64,000 bases of DNA from CAZBWP01 sp964630265 (lineage in GTDB: Bacteria; Pseudomonadota; Alphaproteobacteria; Rhodospirillales; Defluviicoccaceae): the NCBI GenBank assembly GCA_964630265.1, contig CAZVRW010000011.1, positions 1 to 64,000 of the forward strand, in the 5' to 3' direction. Made by a program: the position numbers and the translations under genes. The notes beneath the pieces were generated by a model, which did not search any database, had not been told where the DNA came from, and saw only the letters and a program-made list of their open reading frames with translations. Below are positions 50,057 to 58,124 of the stretch, in pieces (within the stretch, counting starts at the first letter, position 1; each line of letters begins with the position of its first letter).

Positions 50057-50995
50057 CTACTGATCCCCGGCGACCGGGATCTCCGCCGCGGTGGCGACCG
50101 GCGGCGGGGGCATGCGCAGGCCGGCGGCGAAGACGGCCTGGGCTTTCGCCGCGCCACTCATCTCGCCGACCGCGCGGTAGAAGGCGACGTTGACGCGGGC
50201 ATCCTCCGGCCGTCCTTCCCGCGTCTCGATCTCCGACGCATCGTCGATGCGCCCGGCCAGGGCGTACACCAGGGCCAGGTTGCGGCGGATGCGCGCGGAC
50301 GCGTCCGGCTCGGCCACCAGCGCCTGGAGGCCGGCAATGGCCACGTCGGTCTGGCCGGCAAGGGCGTTGGACAGGGCCAGGTTGTTGCGCAGCCCAACGT
50401 TGCCGAAATCATGGGCCAAACCGGTGCGGTACGAAGCCTGGGCCTCGGCGTGCCGTCCCTGCAGGTCGAGGCTGACACCAAGGCCGTTGAGGGCGTCCAC
50501 ATGATTGTGGCGCACCGCAAGTACGGTGCGGAACTCCGCCTCCGCCTCCTCGATACGCCCGGCGCGCAGCAGCATCCGGCCATAGCCGATGCGGAGCGCG
50601 GGATCCTCGGGATCGCGTTCCACCGCAACCGCATAGGCGGCGACGGCGCTCGGCACGTCGCCACTGGCGAGATTGAGGGCGGCGAGCGCCACCAGCGGAG
50701 CCGTGGCCCGGGGTTCCTGTTCGCTCGCCCGCTTGTACAGCGCCGCGGCCGTGGCGCTGTCGCCATCACGTTCGGTGCGTTCGGCAATACGCATCAGCTG
50801 GTCGTAGGGGGTGCCATCGGGCGGCAATGCCGTGTCGGTGGCGCACGCTTGCAGCAAGAGGAGGAGCAGGGCCGCCGCCGTTGCACGCCACCCGGCACCG
50901 AAGCACCGGCGCCCGCGCCGCCGCGACGGATCGGACAAAGAGAACCGGAGACCGGAATCCGCACCTTCGGGATGTTGTCGCACGCCGTAAGACAC
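50057..50995 (-). CDS. tadD: TPR lipoprotein, TadD-like pilus assembly protein
   Basis: A 312-residue predicted lipoprotein. A basic N-terminal stretch is followed by a hydrophobic segment ending in the lipobox LLQAC, then at least five tetratricopeptide-like repeats (for example YKRASEQEPRATAPLVALAA, AYAVAVERDPEDPALRIGYG and FRTVLAVRHNHVDALNGLG). TadD lipoproteins help assemble or localise the Tad secretin. The adjacent Tad locus makes this assignment reasonable, though TPR lipoproteins are common. It is read divergently from the MarR gene and away from the main tad operon. The start is uncertain because the N-terminus before the signal is unusually long. Confidence 0.75.
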   Translation of the reverse strand: MSYGVRQHPEGADSGLRFSLSDPSRRRGRRCFGAGWRATAAALLLLLLQACATDTALPPDGTPYDQLMRIAERTERDGDSATAAALYKRASEQEPRATAPLVALAALNLASGDVPSAVAAYAVAVERDPEDPALRIGYGRMLLRAGRIEEAEAEFRTVLAVRHNHVDALNGLGVSLDLQGRHAEAQASYRTGLAHDFGNVGLRNNLALSNALAGQTDVAIAGLQALVAEPDASARIRRNLALVYALAGRIDDASEIETREGRPEDARVNVAFYRAVGEMSGAAKAQAVFAAGLRMPPPPVATAAEIPVAGDQ

Positions 50996-51025
50996 CCTTA
51001 ACCCGCGGCGGCTAGCATGAACCTG

Positions 51026-51053
51026 CCTCGTTTGGACACCCCTCGTTTGGACA
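51026..51053. promoter_or_regulatory. Direct repeat CCTCGTTTGGACA in the tadD/marR divergent region
   Basis: The 13-bp sequence occurs exactly at 51026-51038 and 51041-51053, within the 89-bp gap between two divergent genes. Such placement suits a regulator-binding site. Whether the adjacent MarR protein binds here is not known, and MarR sites are usually palindromic, which this is not. Confidence 0.45.
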
Positions 51054-51084
51054 TCAAGGCCCCGGTCGATGCAAGGACTTTCCC

Positions 51085-51567
51085 ATGCCTGACACGATGA
51101 TGGCGCAAAAATCCCGATATTACATCGAGTTGAGTCGGGCGGCCGAACACCTGCACCGGCGCTTCCTGGACGTGCTCCGCATCGAATTGAACCGACTCGG
51201 GATTCGCGAGCTGAACACCGTGCAAGCGCTGTTGCTCGCCAACATCGGCGACAGCGAGATCAGCATGCGGCAGTTGGTGGAGCGCGGCTATTATCAGCCG
51301 AGCGTCATTTCCTATCACATCCGCAAGCTCGGCGATCTCGGCTACCTGGACGTGGAGCGCTCCAGCTACGACAAGCGCTCTGTCAATATCCGCACCACCG
51401 AGAAGGCTCGCGCCGTGGTCGCCGGTATTGCCGAAATCGAACGCAGCCTGGACATCGCCAGGCCCGAGGACGGCATCGAAGACGACACATTGCACGTCGC
51501 CTGTCAGACGCTGCGCCAGGTCGAGCGCCTGTGGACGGATTACATCCGAGACGCGAAAACATTTTAA
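51085..51567 (+). CDS. MarR-family winged-helix transcriptional regulator
   Basis: A 160-residue regulator. The core is typical MarR: LNTVQALLLANIGDSEISMRQL, then a recognition helix in YQPSVISYHIRKLGDLGYL and a wing with ERSSYDKRSVNIRTTEKA (motifs quoted in separate pieces). N- and C-terminal helices suited to dimerisation flank it. It lies between tadD and the large tad operon, so control of pilus genes is the obvious hypothesis. The ligand is unknown. No strong ribosome site precedes the ATG. Confidence 0.87.
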   Translation: MPDTMMAQKSRYYIELSRAAEHLHRRFLDVLRIELNRLGIRELNTVQALLLANIGDSEISMRQLVERGYYQPSVISYHIRKLGDLGYLDVERSSYDKRSVNIRTTEKARAVVAGIAEIERSLDIARPEDGIEDDTLHVACQTLRQVERLWTDYIRDAKTF

Positions 51568-51670
51568 CGACCGAAACAACAGATGTTCGATGAAAGATCT
51601 AAAAAGATCATTCTAACGTCTCGATGACCATTACATGGAAAATGTCGGAACTTGCGTCTGAATAATCATT

Positions 51671-51699
51671 TTGACAGACGGCTGAAGTTCCCAAACAAT
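51671..51699 (+). promoter_or_regulatory. Predicted promoter of the tad operon
   Basis: TTGACA (51671-51676) and AACAAT (51694-51699) are spaced 17 bp apart in an AT-rich stretch. The -35 is perfect and the -10 matches 4 of 6. Transcription would begin about 55 bp before the first tad gene at 51760. Confidence 0.55.
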
Positions 51700-51759
51700 A
51701 CGCCTAGTCATGCTGCCAAAAAGGTCTTTGGCGCAACCACAGGCTAGGTTTTATTTGAT

Positions 51760-53178
51760 ATGTACAGAAAATTTTTGCGTCGCCTGCGCCGCGACGATCG
51801 CGGCGGGATCATGGTCTTCGTCGGCCTCGGCCTGTCTGCCATGGTCGGCGTCGGTGGTCTGGCCACCGAGACCCTCCTCATCTATGGCGTCAAGGACCGG
51901 CTGCAGCAGTCGCTCGATGCCGCCGCCCTGGCGGCGGGGCAGATGAGCGACGAAAGCGCCATGGCCGGCGAGGCGGAGGACGTTTTCACGACGAACTTCT
52001 TCGCCTCCGGGCCGGACGCGACGTTGAAGGCACCGGGGCTGAACGTGGCCATCACCAATGGCGGCGAGCAGATCGCGCTCTCGGCGGTGGCCGAGTACAA
52101 GACTCGGCTCCTCGGCGTTGCCGGCTTCGATGAGATCGACATCGCCGGGCGGAGCGTCGTCCAGCGCGAGGTGCGGCCGACCGAGGTGGCCTTCGTGCTC
52201 GACGTCACCGGCTCCATGGACTCGGCGAGCAAGATCGGCGCGCTGCGCGATGCCGGCGTGATCCTCGTCGACATCTTGTTCGGCGGCGTCGAAGAGCACC
52301 CGAACCTGTTCGTCAGCGTCGTTCCCTATACCTCGATGGTGAACGTCGGCAACACCCACGAGGATTGGCTCGTCGGCTATGATCCGGACGCCTTCTCCGC
52401 CGATGTGGACGGCTGGCGGGGCTGCGTCATGGCCCGCACGGGCGGCGGCGACATCACCGACGATCCGCCCGCCGATCAGCCGTTCGTGCCGATGGTGTCG
52501 CCCGCCGACATCGACAACGTCTATCCGCCGGTGAACAGCGCGCAGTCGGCGAAGAACAACGGTACCGGCCCGAACCTGGGCTGCGGCCCGGCGATCCTGC
52601 CGCTGACCAACGTCAAGTCGACGGTGCGCGACAAGATCCTGGACCTGAAGCCATGGTTCCGGGGCGGCACCACCAGCAATCTCGGCATGGCCTGGGGCTG
52701 GCGGAGCATCTCGCCGCGCTGGCAGGGGCTCTGGGGCCTGGCCGACCGGCCGCTCGCCTATGATGCCGCCAAGAGCCGGAAGGCGGTGGTGATCCTGACC
52801 GACGGCGAGAACCAGTTCTGGCCGAACCTGACGCGCTCCGGCGGCGGCACCAGCCCCGGCGGCTCGGACTTCACCGGCCACGGCCGGCTCGCCGACCTCG
52901 GCGTCGAGACCGGCGGCACGGTGCAGACGCTGAAGGATGGTGTCACCGAACTCAACGCCCGCTTCACGGCGATCTGCGACAGCCTGAAGGCCGAGGATGT
53001 CGATATTTTCACCATCACCTTCGGACTGACCAAGAGCAGCCAGGCGGGGACGCGAGAGGTCTTCCGCCAGTGTGCGACCAAGCCCGATTTCTACTTCGAC
53101 TCGCCGGCGGCGAGCGATCTGGAACAGGTCTTCCGCCAAGTCGGGACGAAGTTGAGCTCGCTCAGGATCGTCGAGTAA
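51760..53178 (+). CDS. tadG: TadG-like pilus protein with von Willebrand A domain
   Basis: A 472-residue membrane-anchored protein. The N-terminus has the TadE/G-type helix (RGGIMVFVGLGLSAMVGVGG) followed by the Ala-rich LQQSLDAAALAAGQ segment found in Flp pilus assembly TadG proteins. The periplasmic part is a von Willebrand A domain beginning VAFVLDVTGSMDSASKIG; the metal site is DVTGS (148-152), a small variation on DxSxS. VVILTDGENQFW is the second conserved strand. TadG is thought to be a minor, surface or secretion-associated component. First gene after the predicted promoter. Confidence 0.87.
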   Translation: MYRKFLRRLRRDDRGGIMVFVGLGLSAMVGVGGLATETLLIYGVKDRLQQSLDAAALAAGQMSDESAMAGEAEDVFTTNFFASGPDATLKAPGLNVAITNGGEQIALSAVAEYKTRLLGVAGFDEIDIAGRSVVQREVRPTEVAFVLDVTGSMDSASKIGALRDAGVILVDILFGGVEEHPNLFVSVVPYTSMVNVGNTHEDWLVGYDPDAFSADVDGWRGCVMARTGGGDITDDPPADQPFVPMVSPADIDNVYPPVNSAQSAKNNGTGPNLGCGPAILPLTNVKSTVRDKILDLKPWFRGGTTSNLGMAWGWRSISPRWQGLWGLADRPLAYDAAKSRKAVVILTDGENQFWPNLTRSGGGTSPGGSDFTGHGRLADLGVETGGTVQTLKDGVTELNARFTAICDSLKAEDVDIFTITFGLTKSSQAGTREVFRQCATKPDFYFDSPAASDLEQVFRQVGTKLSSLRIVE

Positions 53179-53179
53179 A

Positions 53180-53650
53180 ATGATCACGCTCGGCGCATGG
53201 GCAAGAAACAGGAAGGGGGACGGCGGCAGCGCCGTCGTCTCCTTTGCCCTTCTGTTCCCCGTATTTGTTTTTACGGTGATGAGCCTGTTCGAGTTCGGCC
53301 TGTTTCTCTTCGTCGGCGCCAACCTGGAGGCGGGCGTGCGCGATGCCTCCCGCTTCGGCACCACCGGTGCCGAGGTGGCCGGCATGAGTCGCGAGGAGCG
53401 CATCCTGGCGATCGTCGAGGAGCGCACCTTGGGCCAACTCAAGCCGGACGAGGCGCAGGTCTCGACGCGGGTGTTCCCCAGCTTCGCCGCCATCGGCACG
53501 GGGACGGGGACCGCCGGCGCCGGCGGGCCGGGCGACGTGGTGCTCTACGAGGTGCGTTACGCCTGGTCGGCGGTCACGCCGGTCATGGCGCCATTGCTGG
53601 ACGGCCGGATCCTTTCGGCGGCCGTGGCCATTCGCAACGAGGATTTCTGA
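53180..53650 (+). CDS. TadE-like pseudopilin (first copy)
   Basis: A 156-residue pilus-associated protein with one N-terminal helix beginning at GGSAVVSFALLFPVFVFTVM and the conserved DASRFGTTGAEVAGMSREER-type helix after it. TadE proteins are normally cut by the prepilin peptidase after Gly, with Glu at +5; here +5 is Ser (G, then SAVVSF), so processing may differ. The ATG is 1 bp after the tadG stop, and the stop overlaps the next start by 1 bp. Confidence 0.83.
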   Translation: MITLGAWARNRKGDGGSAVVSFALLFPVFVFTVMSLFEFGLFLFVGANLEAGVRDASRFGTTGAEVAGMSREERILAIVEERTLGQLKPDEAQVSTRVFPSFAAIGTGTGTAGAGGPGDVVLYEVRYAWSAVTPVMAPLLDGRILSAAVAIRNEDF

Positions 53651-54216
53651 TGTCCGGATCCCGCTCCCTCAAGGTTCTCGCACGCCGCGCCCGGCGGCTC
53701 GACGACCGCGGCATGCCGCTGATCGAGTTCGTACTGGTGCTGCCGATCCTCATCCTTCTGGGGGTCGGCGCCATCGAGGTCGGCACCTATGCCCTGCTCA
53801 ATTCGAAGGTGCAGTCGGCGGTGGCCAACGTCGCCAACCTGGCGACGCGCGGACCGGAGCTGTCGCAGGCCGACGTGGACGACATCTTCGAGGCGGTGCA
53901 TTCCTCGCTGGCGCCCTTCGACGTGGGCATCAGTTCCTCGTTCATGGTGACGGCCGTGGAGTCCGACGGCAACGGCGGTGCCGTCGTCGCCTGGCAGCGC
54001 GGCGGCGGCGGCAGCCTGGCGGCGGCGAGCCGGGTCAGTGGCGAGGACGCCGCGGCGGTGCTGCCGGACGACCTGAGCGTCGAGGCGGCGACGGTGGTCG
54101 TCGTCGAGGGATTCTACGCCTACCAGAAGCGCGGCCTCGGCATCGTGTCCGACACCCTGGTCTACAAGGCCGCCTACTACCGCCCGCGGTTCGGCGCCTT
54201 GGCGCCGCCGAGCTGA
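53650..54216 (+). CDS. tadE: TadE/TadF-like pseudopilin (second copy)
   Basis: A 188-residue protein. The prepilin-like site is well formed: DDRG, then MPLIEFVLVLPILILLGVG with Glu at +5 and Phe at +6, as in TadE/TadF pseudopilins. The rest is periplasmic, with AANVANLATRG-like (VANVANLATRG) and acidic stretches. It starts at the TGATG junction with the previous gene. Together with TadG and the first TadE-like protein it forms a three-gene set of minor pilus components at the head of the locus. Confidence 0.85.
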   Translation: MSGSRSLKVLARRARRLDDRGMPLIEFVLVLPILILLGVGAIEVGTYALLNSKVQSAVANVANLATRGPELSQADVDDIFEAVHSSLAPFDVGISSSFMVTAVESDGNGGAVVAWQRGGGGSLAAASRVSGEDAAAVLPDDLSVEAATVVVVEGFYAYQKRGLGIVSDTLVYKAAYYRPRFGALAPPS

Positions 54217-54282
54217 GCCGGACCACGATCCTGTCGCCGTGCCCGCGTGCCGGCGGCCTCGCCCTCTCACCTGGAGGCTACC

Positions 54283-54447
54283 ATGGACACCCTTCACCGG
54301 TTTCTCGCAGACGAGTGCGGCGTCTCGCTCGTGGAATACACCCTGCTCGCCGGACTGATCGCCCTTGCGGCGATCGGCGCGCTGACTCTGTTCGGCCAGG
54401 ACGTGGAGGCGCTGACAACGAGCGTCGCCGACGCCTTCCCCGACTGA
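54283..54447 (+). CDS. flp: Flp/Fap-type pilin, first copy
   Basis: A 54-residue prepilin. A short leader (MDTLHRFLADECG) ends at the cleavage Gly; the mature protein would begin VSLVEYTLLAGLIALAAIGA, with the Flp-defining Glu-Tyr at +5/+6. A TGGAGG site precedes the ATG. Codon use is GC-rich like the neighbours, in contrast to the second pilin gene. A perfect palindrome lies 33 bp after its stop. Confidence 0.88.
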   Translation: MDTLHRFLADECGVSLVEYTLLAGLIALAAIGALTLFGQDVEALTTSVADAFPD

Positions 54448-54480
54448 GAGTCCGCCAAGCGCGGCCGACGCCGTCATCGC

Positions 54481-54498
54481 GAGCGCCGCGCGGCGCTC
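54481..54498. terminator. 18-bp palindrome after the first pilin gene
   Basis: GAGCGCCGCGCGGCGCTC is perfectly self-complementary and lies 33 bp after the pilin stop. It could end or attenuate transcription between the two pilins. There is no T-run. Confidence 0.4.
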
Positions 54499-54509
54499 CA
54501 GGCGGGTCG

Positions 54510-54700
54510 GGTGCGGAGGCGGCACGTGGATGGCCGGAACACGTCCGGCCATGACGGGGTCGGGGGTGTGTGGGCGTTGGATAGTGCCGTCATGGCCGGG
54601 CCTAGTCCCGGCCATCCTCGCGGATGGGGTTCGGTGCTGGCACGCGGGTCCGGTGCGGAGGCGGCACGTGGATGGCCGGAACACGTCCGGCCATGACGGG
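54510..54700. repeat. REP-like palindromic repeats
   Basis: An identical 49-bp sequence occurs at 54510-54558 and 54652-54700. Each copy contains the hairpin ATGGCCGGA-ACACG-TCCGGCCAT. Between them a third, related hairpin, ATGGCCGGG-CCTAGT-CCCGGCCAT, lies at 54592-54615 in the opposite context. The ATGGCCGG...CCGGCCAT core is a recurrent intergenic element in many alphaproteobacterial genomes. Confidence 0.85.
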
Positions 54701-54920
54701 ATCGGGAACCCGCCGGGACCGACCGAGTCTGGTCAAGAAACCGGCAGATGACAATTACACGCAAAGTCCATGCAATGTGTTTGGATCTTATTAGACTTCA
54801 TGGCCACTGTGCTTTGACCTTATTCCGAAATAATTGTGTTGAATAGGGACGGCGGCTGGAGTATAAGGCAACATCGGTTGGGAGTTGCTCCCGTGTTGTT
54901 GTCCATCCATGGAGGTTGTA

Positions 54921-55094
54921 ATGATTTCTCGTAAGCTGGCGAAGTTTTTCTCCGATGACTCTGGTGTTTCTCTCGTTGAGTATTCTCTGATCGCGGCCCT
55001 CGTCGCCGTCGTTGCCATTGCCGCTCTGACGCAGATTGGCACGAGCCTGGAAAACACGCTGAACACCATTTCGGGTGAGCTTGGCGCCGGCTGA
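54921..55094 (+). CDS. flp: Flp/Fap-type pilin, second copy (probable major pilin)
   Basis: A 57-residue prepilin. The leader MISRKLAKFFSDDSG ends at the cleavage Gly; the mature start is VSLVEYSLIAALVAVVAIAA, with Glu-Tyr at +5/+6. A strong GGAGG site precedes the ATG. Its codons use noticeably more A and T at third positions (GTT, TCT, GTT, TAT) than adjacent genes, as often seen for very abundant proteins. With its own spacer and leader hairpin it is the better candidate for the main pilus subunit. Confidence 0.9.
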   Translation: MISRKLAKFFSDDSGVSLVEYSLIAALVAVVAIAALTQIGTSLENTLNTISGELGAG

Positions 55095-55252
55095 TTTCGC
55101 CTCTTGACTTCAATCACTCCAGGGTGGCCGGCGTCGGTGCGGTGGATCGCACGGCGCCGGCCATCGCCCCGGGGACGCTTGCCGGCCCCGTTCGGGCGCC
55201 GCGGGGTTGCCCGCATAGCGCCTGACCCTATCCCGTTCCCCCGGAGAAACCG

Positions 55253-55762
55253 ATGTCGGTCCCGCCCCTGCCCGAACTGTTCGTGTTGACGCTGTTCTTC
55301 GGCCTGGTCGGCCTGGCGGCGGCGTGGGACGTGGCCGAGTTCCGCATCCCCAATTTCCTCTGCCTGGCCATCGCCGCGCTTTATCCGGCCTATGCCATCG
55401 GCAGTGCGCAGCCGGTCGACTGGCCCCTGGCGACGGCGCTTGCCGCCGGCCTCCTGGTCATCGGCATCGCGCTGTTCTGCTGCGGCGTCGTCGGCGGCGG
55501 TGACGTCAAGCTGCTGGCCGCCGTCACGCTGTGGGCGGGGCCGGCGCACATCATCGCCCTGCTGCTTGTCATGGCCATCGCCGGCGGCGTCGTCGGCCTG
55601 ATGATGATGCTCTCCCGCCACGCCGTCGCGGTGCAGGCGATGTCCTGGCTCGGTGCCGACCGTCTCGCCGCCGCCATCGCCGGCCAGAAGGTACCCTACG
55701 GGGTCGCCATCGCCGCCGGCGTCTATCTCACCCTCGGCCCGGCGCTGCTCGCCAGCGGCTAA
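55253..55762 (+). CDS. cpaA: Prepilin peptidase CpaA/TadV (A24 family)
   Basis: A 169-residue membrane aspartic protease that removes prepilin leaders. Both catalytic aspartates are in place: AAAWDVAEFRIPN and GGGDVKLLAAVTLWAG. About five to six hydrophobic segments are present, without the extra N-terminal methylase domain of PilD, as expected for the Tad type. The ATG follows GGAGAAACCG. Its likely substrates are the two Flp pilins and the TadE-like proteins just upstream. Confidence 0.93.
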   Translation: MSVPPLPELFVLTLFFGLVGLAAAWDVAEFRIPNFLCLAIAALYPAYAIGSAQPVDWPLATALAAGLLVIGIALFCCGVVGGGDVKLLAAVTLWAGPAHIIALLLVMAIAGGVVGLMMMLSRHAVAVQAMSWLGADRLAAAIAGQKVPYGVAIAAGVYLTLGPALLASG

Positions 55763-55778
55763 CAACGGACGACGAACC

Positions 55779-56678
55779 ATGTCATTGAAAACCATCCTGG
55801 TCATCGGCTTCGCCGTCGGTTCGGCGGCGCTGACCGGCCTCTATGCCCACAGCTGGCTCTCGGCCCAGCGCACCGCCGTGCAGGCGCACGTGGAGCCGGA
55901 CCCCGAGCCGGCCATCGCCCTGGTCAAGGTGCTCGTCGCCACCCAGGACCTGCCGGTGGGCACCTTCGTTCACCCGGAGAGCCTGACCTGGGAAGCCTGG
56001 CCGGAGACCGTCGTCAAGGAGGGCTACGCGCTCGACGGAGAGACGAGCATCGACGACTTCGCCGGCGCCGTCGTCCGCAGCCGCGTGCTCGCGGGCGAGC
56101 CGTTGAAGACGGCACAGGTGGTGCATCCGGGCGAGCGGGGTTTCCTCGCCGCGGTGCTCAAGCCGGGCCTCCGCGCCGTCTCGGTGCCGGTGGACGCGGC
56201 CAGCGGCATCGCCGGCTTCGTCTTCCCGGGCGATCGCGTCGACGTGCTGCTCTCCTACCGAATCAATCAGCAAAATGACGAATCGCCGGCCGGCAAGACC
56301 CGGCATTTCAGCCAGACCATGCTGCGCGGCGTTCGCGTTCTCGCCGTCGATCAGACCGTCGACAACGACACCGGCGCGGCCATGCTGGCCAAGACCGTGA
56401 CCGTGGAAGTCGACCAAAAACAGGCGGAAAAACTTGCACTTGGCATGGATTTGGGAACGCTCTCACTGTCCTTGCGGAGCCTGATGACGAACGTCGATGG
56501 CGTCGAGCAGGTGGCGATGATGGATGCCGTCTACGAAGACGATGCGGCCCCCAGTTTTACCCAGGACCTGGATGTCATGTATATGTTGGGCAGTAATCCG
56601 GTGGGGAATCCGGCCGACGCCCAGCCACGATCTGTCGATGTTTTGCGCGGAGTCGAGGCGGAGAAGGTCGTTTTCTGA
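55779..56678 (+). CDS. cpaB: Flp pilus assembly protein CpaB/RcpC
   Basis: A 299-residue protein with one N-terminal helix (ILVIGFAVGSAALTGLYA), then a SAF-like domain: VLVATQDLPVGTFVHPESLTW and FAGAVVRSRVLAGEPLKTAQV (given in parts). A conserved AVSVPVDAASGIAGFVFPGDRVDVLLS segment follows, quoted here as AVSVPVDAASGIAG and FVFPGDRVDV. It works with the CpaC secretin in the periplasm. It starts 16 bp after cpaA and is followed by cpaC after 16 bp. Confidence 0.92.
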   Translation: MSLKTILVIGFAVGSAALTGLYAHSWLSAQRTAVQAHVEPDPEPAIALVKVLVATQDLPVGTFVHPESLTWEAWPETVVKEGYALDGETSIDDFAGAVVRSRVLAGEPLKTAQVVHPGERGFLAAVLKPGLRAVSVPVDAASGIAGFVFPGDRVDVLLSYRINQQNDESPAGKTRHFSQTMLRGVRVLAVDQTVDNDTGAAMLAKTVTVEVDQKQAEKLALGMDLGTLSLSLRSLMTNVDGVEQVAMMDAVYEDDAAPSFTQDLDVMYMLGSNPVGNPADAQPRSVDVLRGVEAEKVVF

Positions 56679-56694
56679 TGAGAAAGGGACCAAG

Positions 56695-58113
56695 ATGGGA
56701 GCTCTTGCGCGAGTCATGGGCCGTTTCGCCCCTGTTCGGGGCGGCCTTTTATTTCTGATGCTCATGGCCGTCGCCGCGCCCCCGGCGACGGCGCAGATGT
56801 CGGTGGTCTCGCCCGCGGACCCGACCATGCAGATCGAGATCAACAAGGGGCGGGTGATCCGGCTGCCGCGGCCGGGGGCGACGGTGTTCATCGCCGATCC
56901 CGAAATCGCCGACGTCCAGGTGAAATCGCCGACCCTGGTCTACGTCATCGGCAAGCGAACTGGCGAGACCACGCTTTATGCCGCCGATGCCAACGAAACG
57001 ATTCTGGCCAGCGTCGAAATCCACGTGGTGCACAACATCGCCCGGCTGCGTCGCGAGGTGAGCCGCCACTACCCTGACATGCCGGTGCGGTTCTCCTCGC
57101 TGGGCAACTCGATCATCATCGACGGCGCGGTACCAACACCCTCGGCGGCGGCCGACATCGGCCGACTGGCCGGCAAGTTCGTGCCGGAGGGCGGCGAGGT
57201 CGTCAACCGCCTCAGCATCACCTCGCCGGTGCAGGTCAACCTCAGGGTGCGGGTGGCGGAGATCACGCGGACGGCGCGCAAGCAGCTCGGCTTCAATTGG
57301 ACCGTCGACGGCTCGGTCGGCAGCTTCGCCTTCGGTCTCGCCACCAGCAATCCCTTCGCCGTCGCCCAGGACGTCACCGCCGATGTGATCTCCGGCGGGC
57401 TGTCCACGGCCACCTGGAACGCCAACGTCGCCATCGACGCGCTCGCCGACGAGGGGCTGGTCAGCATCCTCGCCGAGCCCAACCTGACGGCGCTCTCCGG
57501 CGAGACGGCGAGCTTTCTCGCCGGTGGCGAATTCCCGATCCTGGTGCCCCAGGGCGATTTCCGCGTCACCGTCGAATACAAGCCCTTCGGCGTCTCGGTC
57601 GCCTTCACGCCGACCATCGTCAACGGCAAGCTGATCAGCATGCGGGTCCGCCCCGAGGTCAGCGAACTGACCCAGGACGGCGCCGTCGACTTCCCGTTCG
57701 GTAACGGCACGCTGCAGGTGCCGGCGCTGCGCGTCCGCCGGGCGGAAACCACGGTGGAGCTGGGCAGCGGCCAGAGCTTCGCCATCGCCGGACTGTTGCA
57801 GAACAACACGAGCCAGACGGTGCACAAACTGCCGGGGCTGGGCGACATTCCGGTGCTCGGCCAGTTGTTCCGCTCCGACAATTTTCAGCGGGACGAGAGC
57901 GAACTGGTGATCATCGTCACGCCCTACATCGTCCGGCCGGCGGCGAGCCCGACGGTGATGGCGGAGCCGACGGACGGCTTTTCGCCGCCGAGCGATGTCG
58001 AGCGCATCGTCTACGGCGGCACCTATCGCCGCCAGCCGCAGACCGGCGGCCGCTCCATCGTTGCCGCCGAGGGCAGCCGGGTGGTCGGCGACATCGGCTT
58101 CATTCTGGATTGA
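56695..58113 (+). CDS. cpaC: Tad secretin CpaC/RcpA
   Basis: Outer-membrane secretin of 472 residues. A signal peptide ends near PATAQ. The N-terminal BON/pilus-specific region includes RVIRLPRPGATVFIADPEIA. The secretin core shows ILAEPNLTALSGETASFLAGG, FPILVPQGDFRVTVEYKPFG and LPGLGDIPVLGQLFRSD (type II/III secretin signature). The ATG at 56695 has AAAGGGAC upstream. It forms the pore for the Flp pilus, together with CpaB and CpaD. Confidence 0.95.
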   Translation: MGALARVMGRFAPVRGGLLFLMLMAVAAPPATAQMSVVSPADPTMQIEINKGRVIRLPRPGATVFIADPEIADVQVKSPTLVYVIGKRTGETTLYAADANETILASVEIHVVHNIARLRREVSRHYPDMPVRFSSLGNSIIIDGAVPTPSAAADIGRLAGKFVPEGGEVVNRLSITSPVQVNLRVRVAEITRTARKQLGFNWTVDGSVGSFAFGLATSNPFAVAQDVTADVISGGLSTATWNANVAIDALADEGLVSILAEPNLTALSGETASFLAGGEFPILVPQGDFRVTVEYKPFGVSVAFTPTIVNGKLISMRVRPEVSELTQDGAVDFPFGNGTLQVPALRVRRAETTVELGSGQSFAIAGLLQNNTSQTVHKLPGLGDIPVLGQLFRSDNFQRDESELVIIVTPYIVRPAASPTVMAEPTDGFSPPSDVERIVYGGTYRRQPQTGGRSIVAAEGSRVVGDIGFILD

Positions 58114-58124
58114 CGGGGGAGACC

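Larger units (their letters stand above)
54448..54920. other. 473-bp gap between the two pilin genes
   Basis: No gene. The left part holds a perfect 18-bp palindrome (54481-54498) and three REP-like hairpins. The right part (54740-54920) is AT-richer and probably carries the promoter of the second pilin: TTGACC at 54814-54819 with TTGAAT at 54839-54844 is a weak pair with an over-long spacer. A leader hairpin, GGGAG-TTG-CTCCC (54880-54892), precedes the GGAGG ribosome site. Confidence 0.6.

Noticed and set aside
54740..54920. A sigma-54 promoter before the second pilin
   Set aside because: TGGCCACTGTGC near 54800 looks similar at first, but GG and GC are 7 rather than 10 bases apart.
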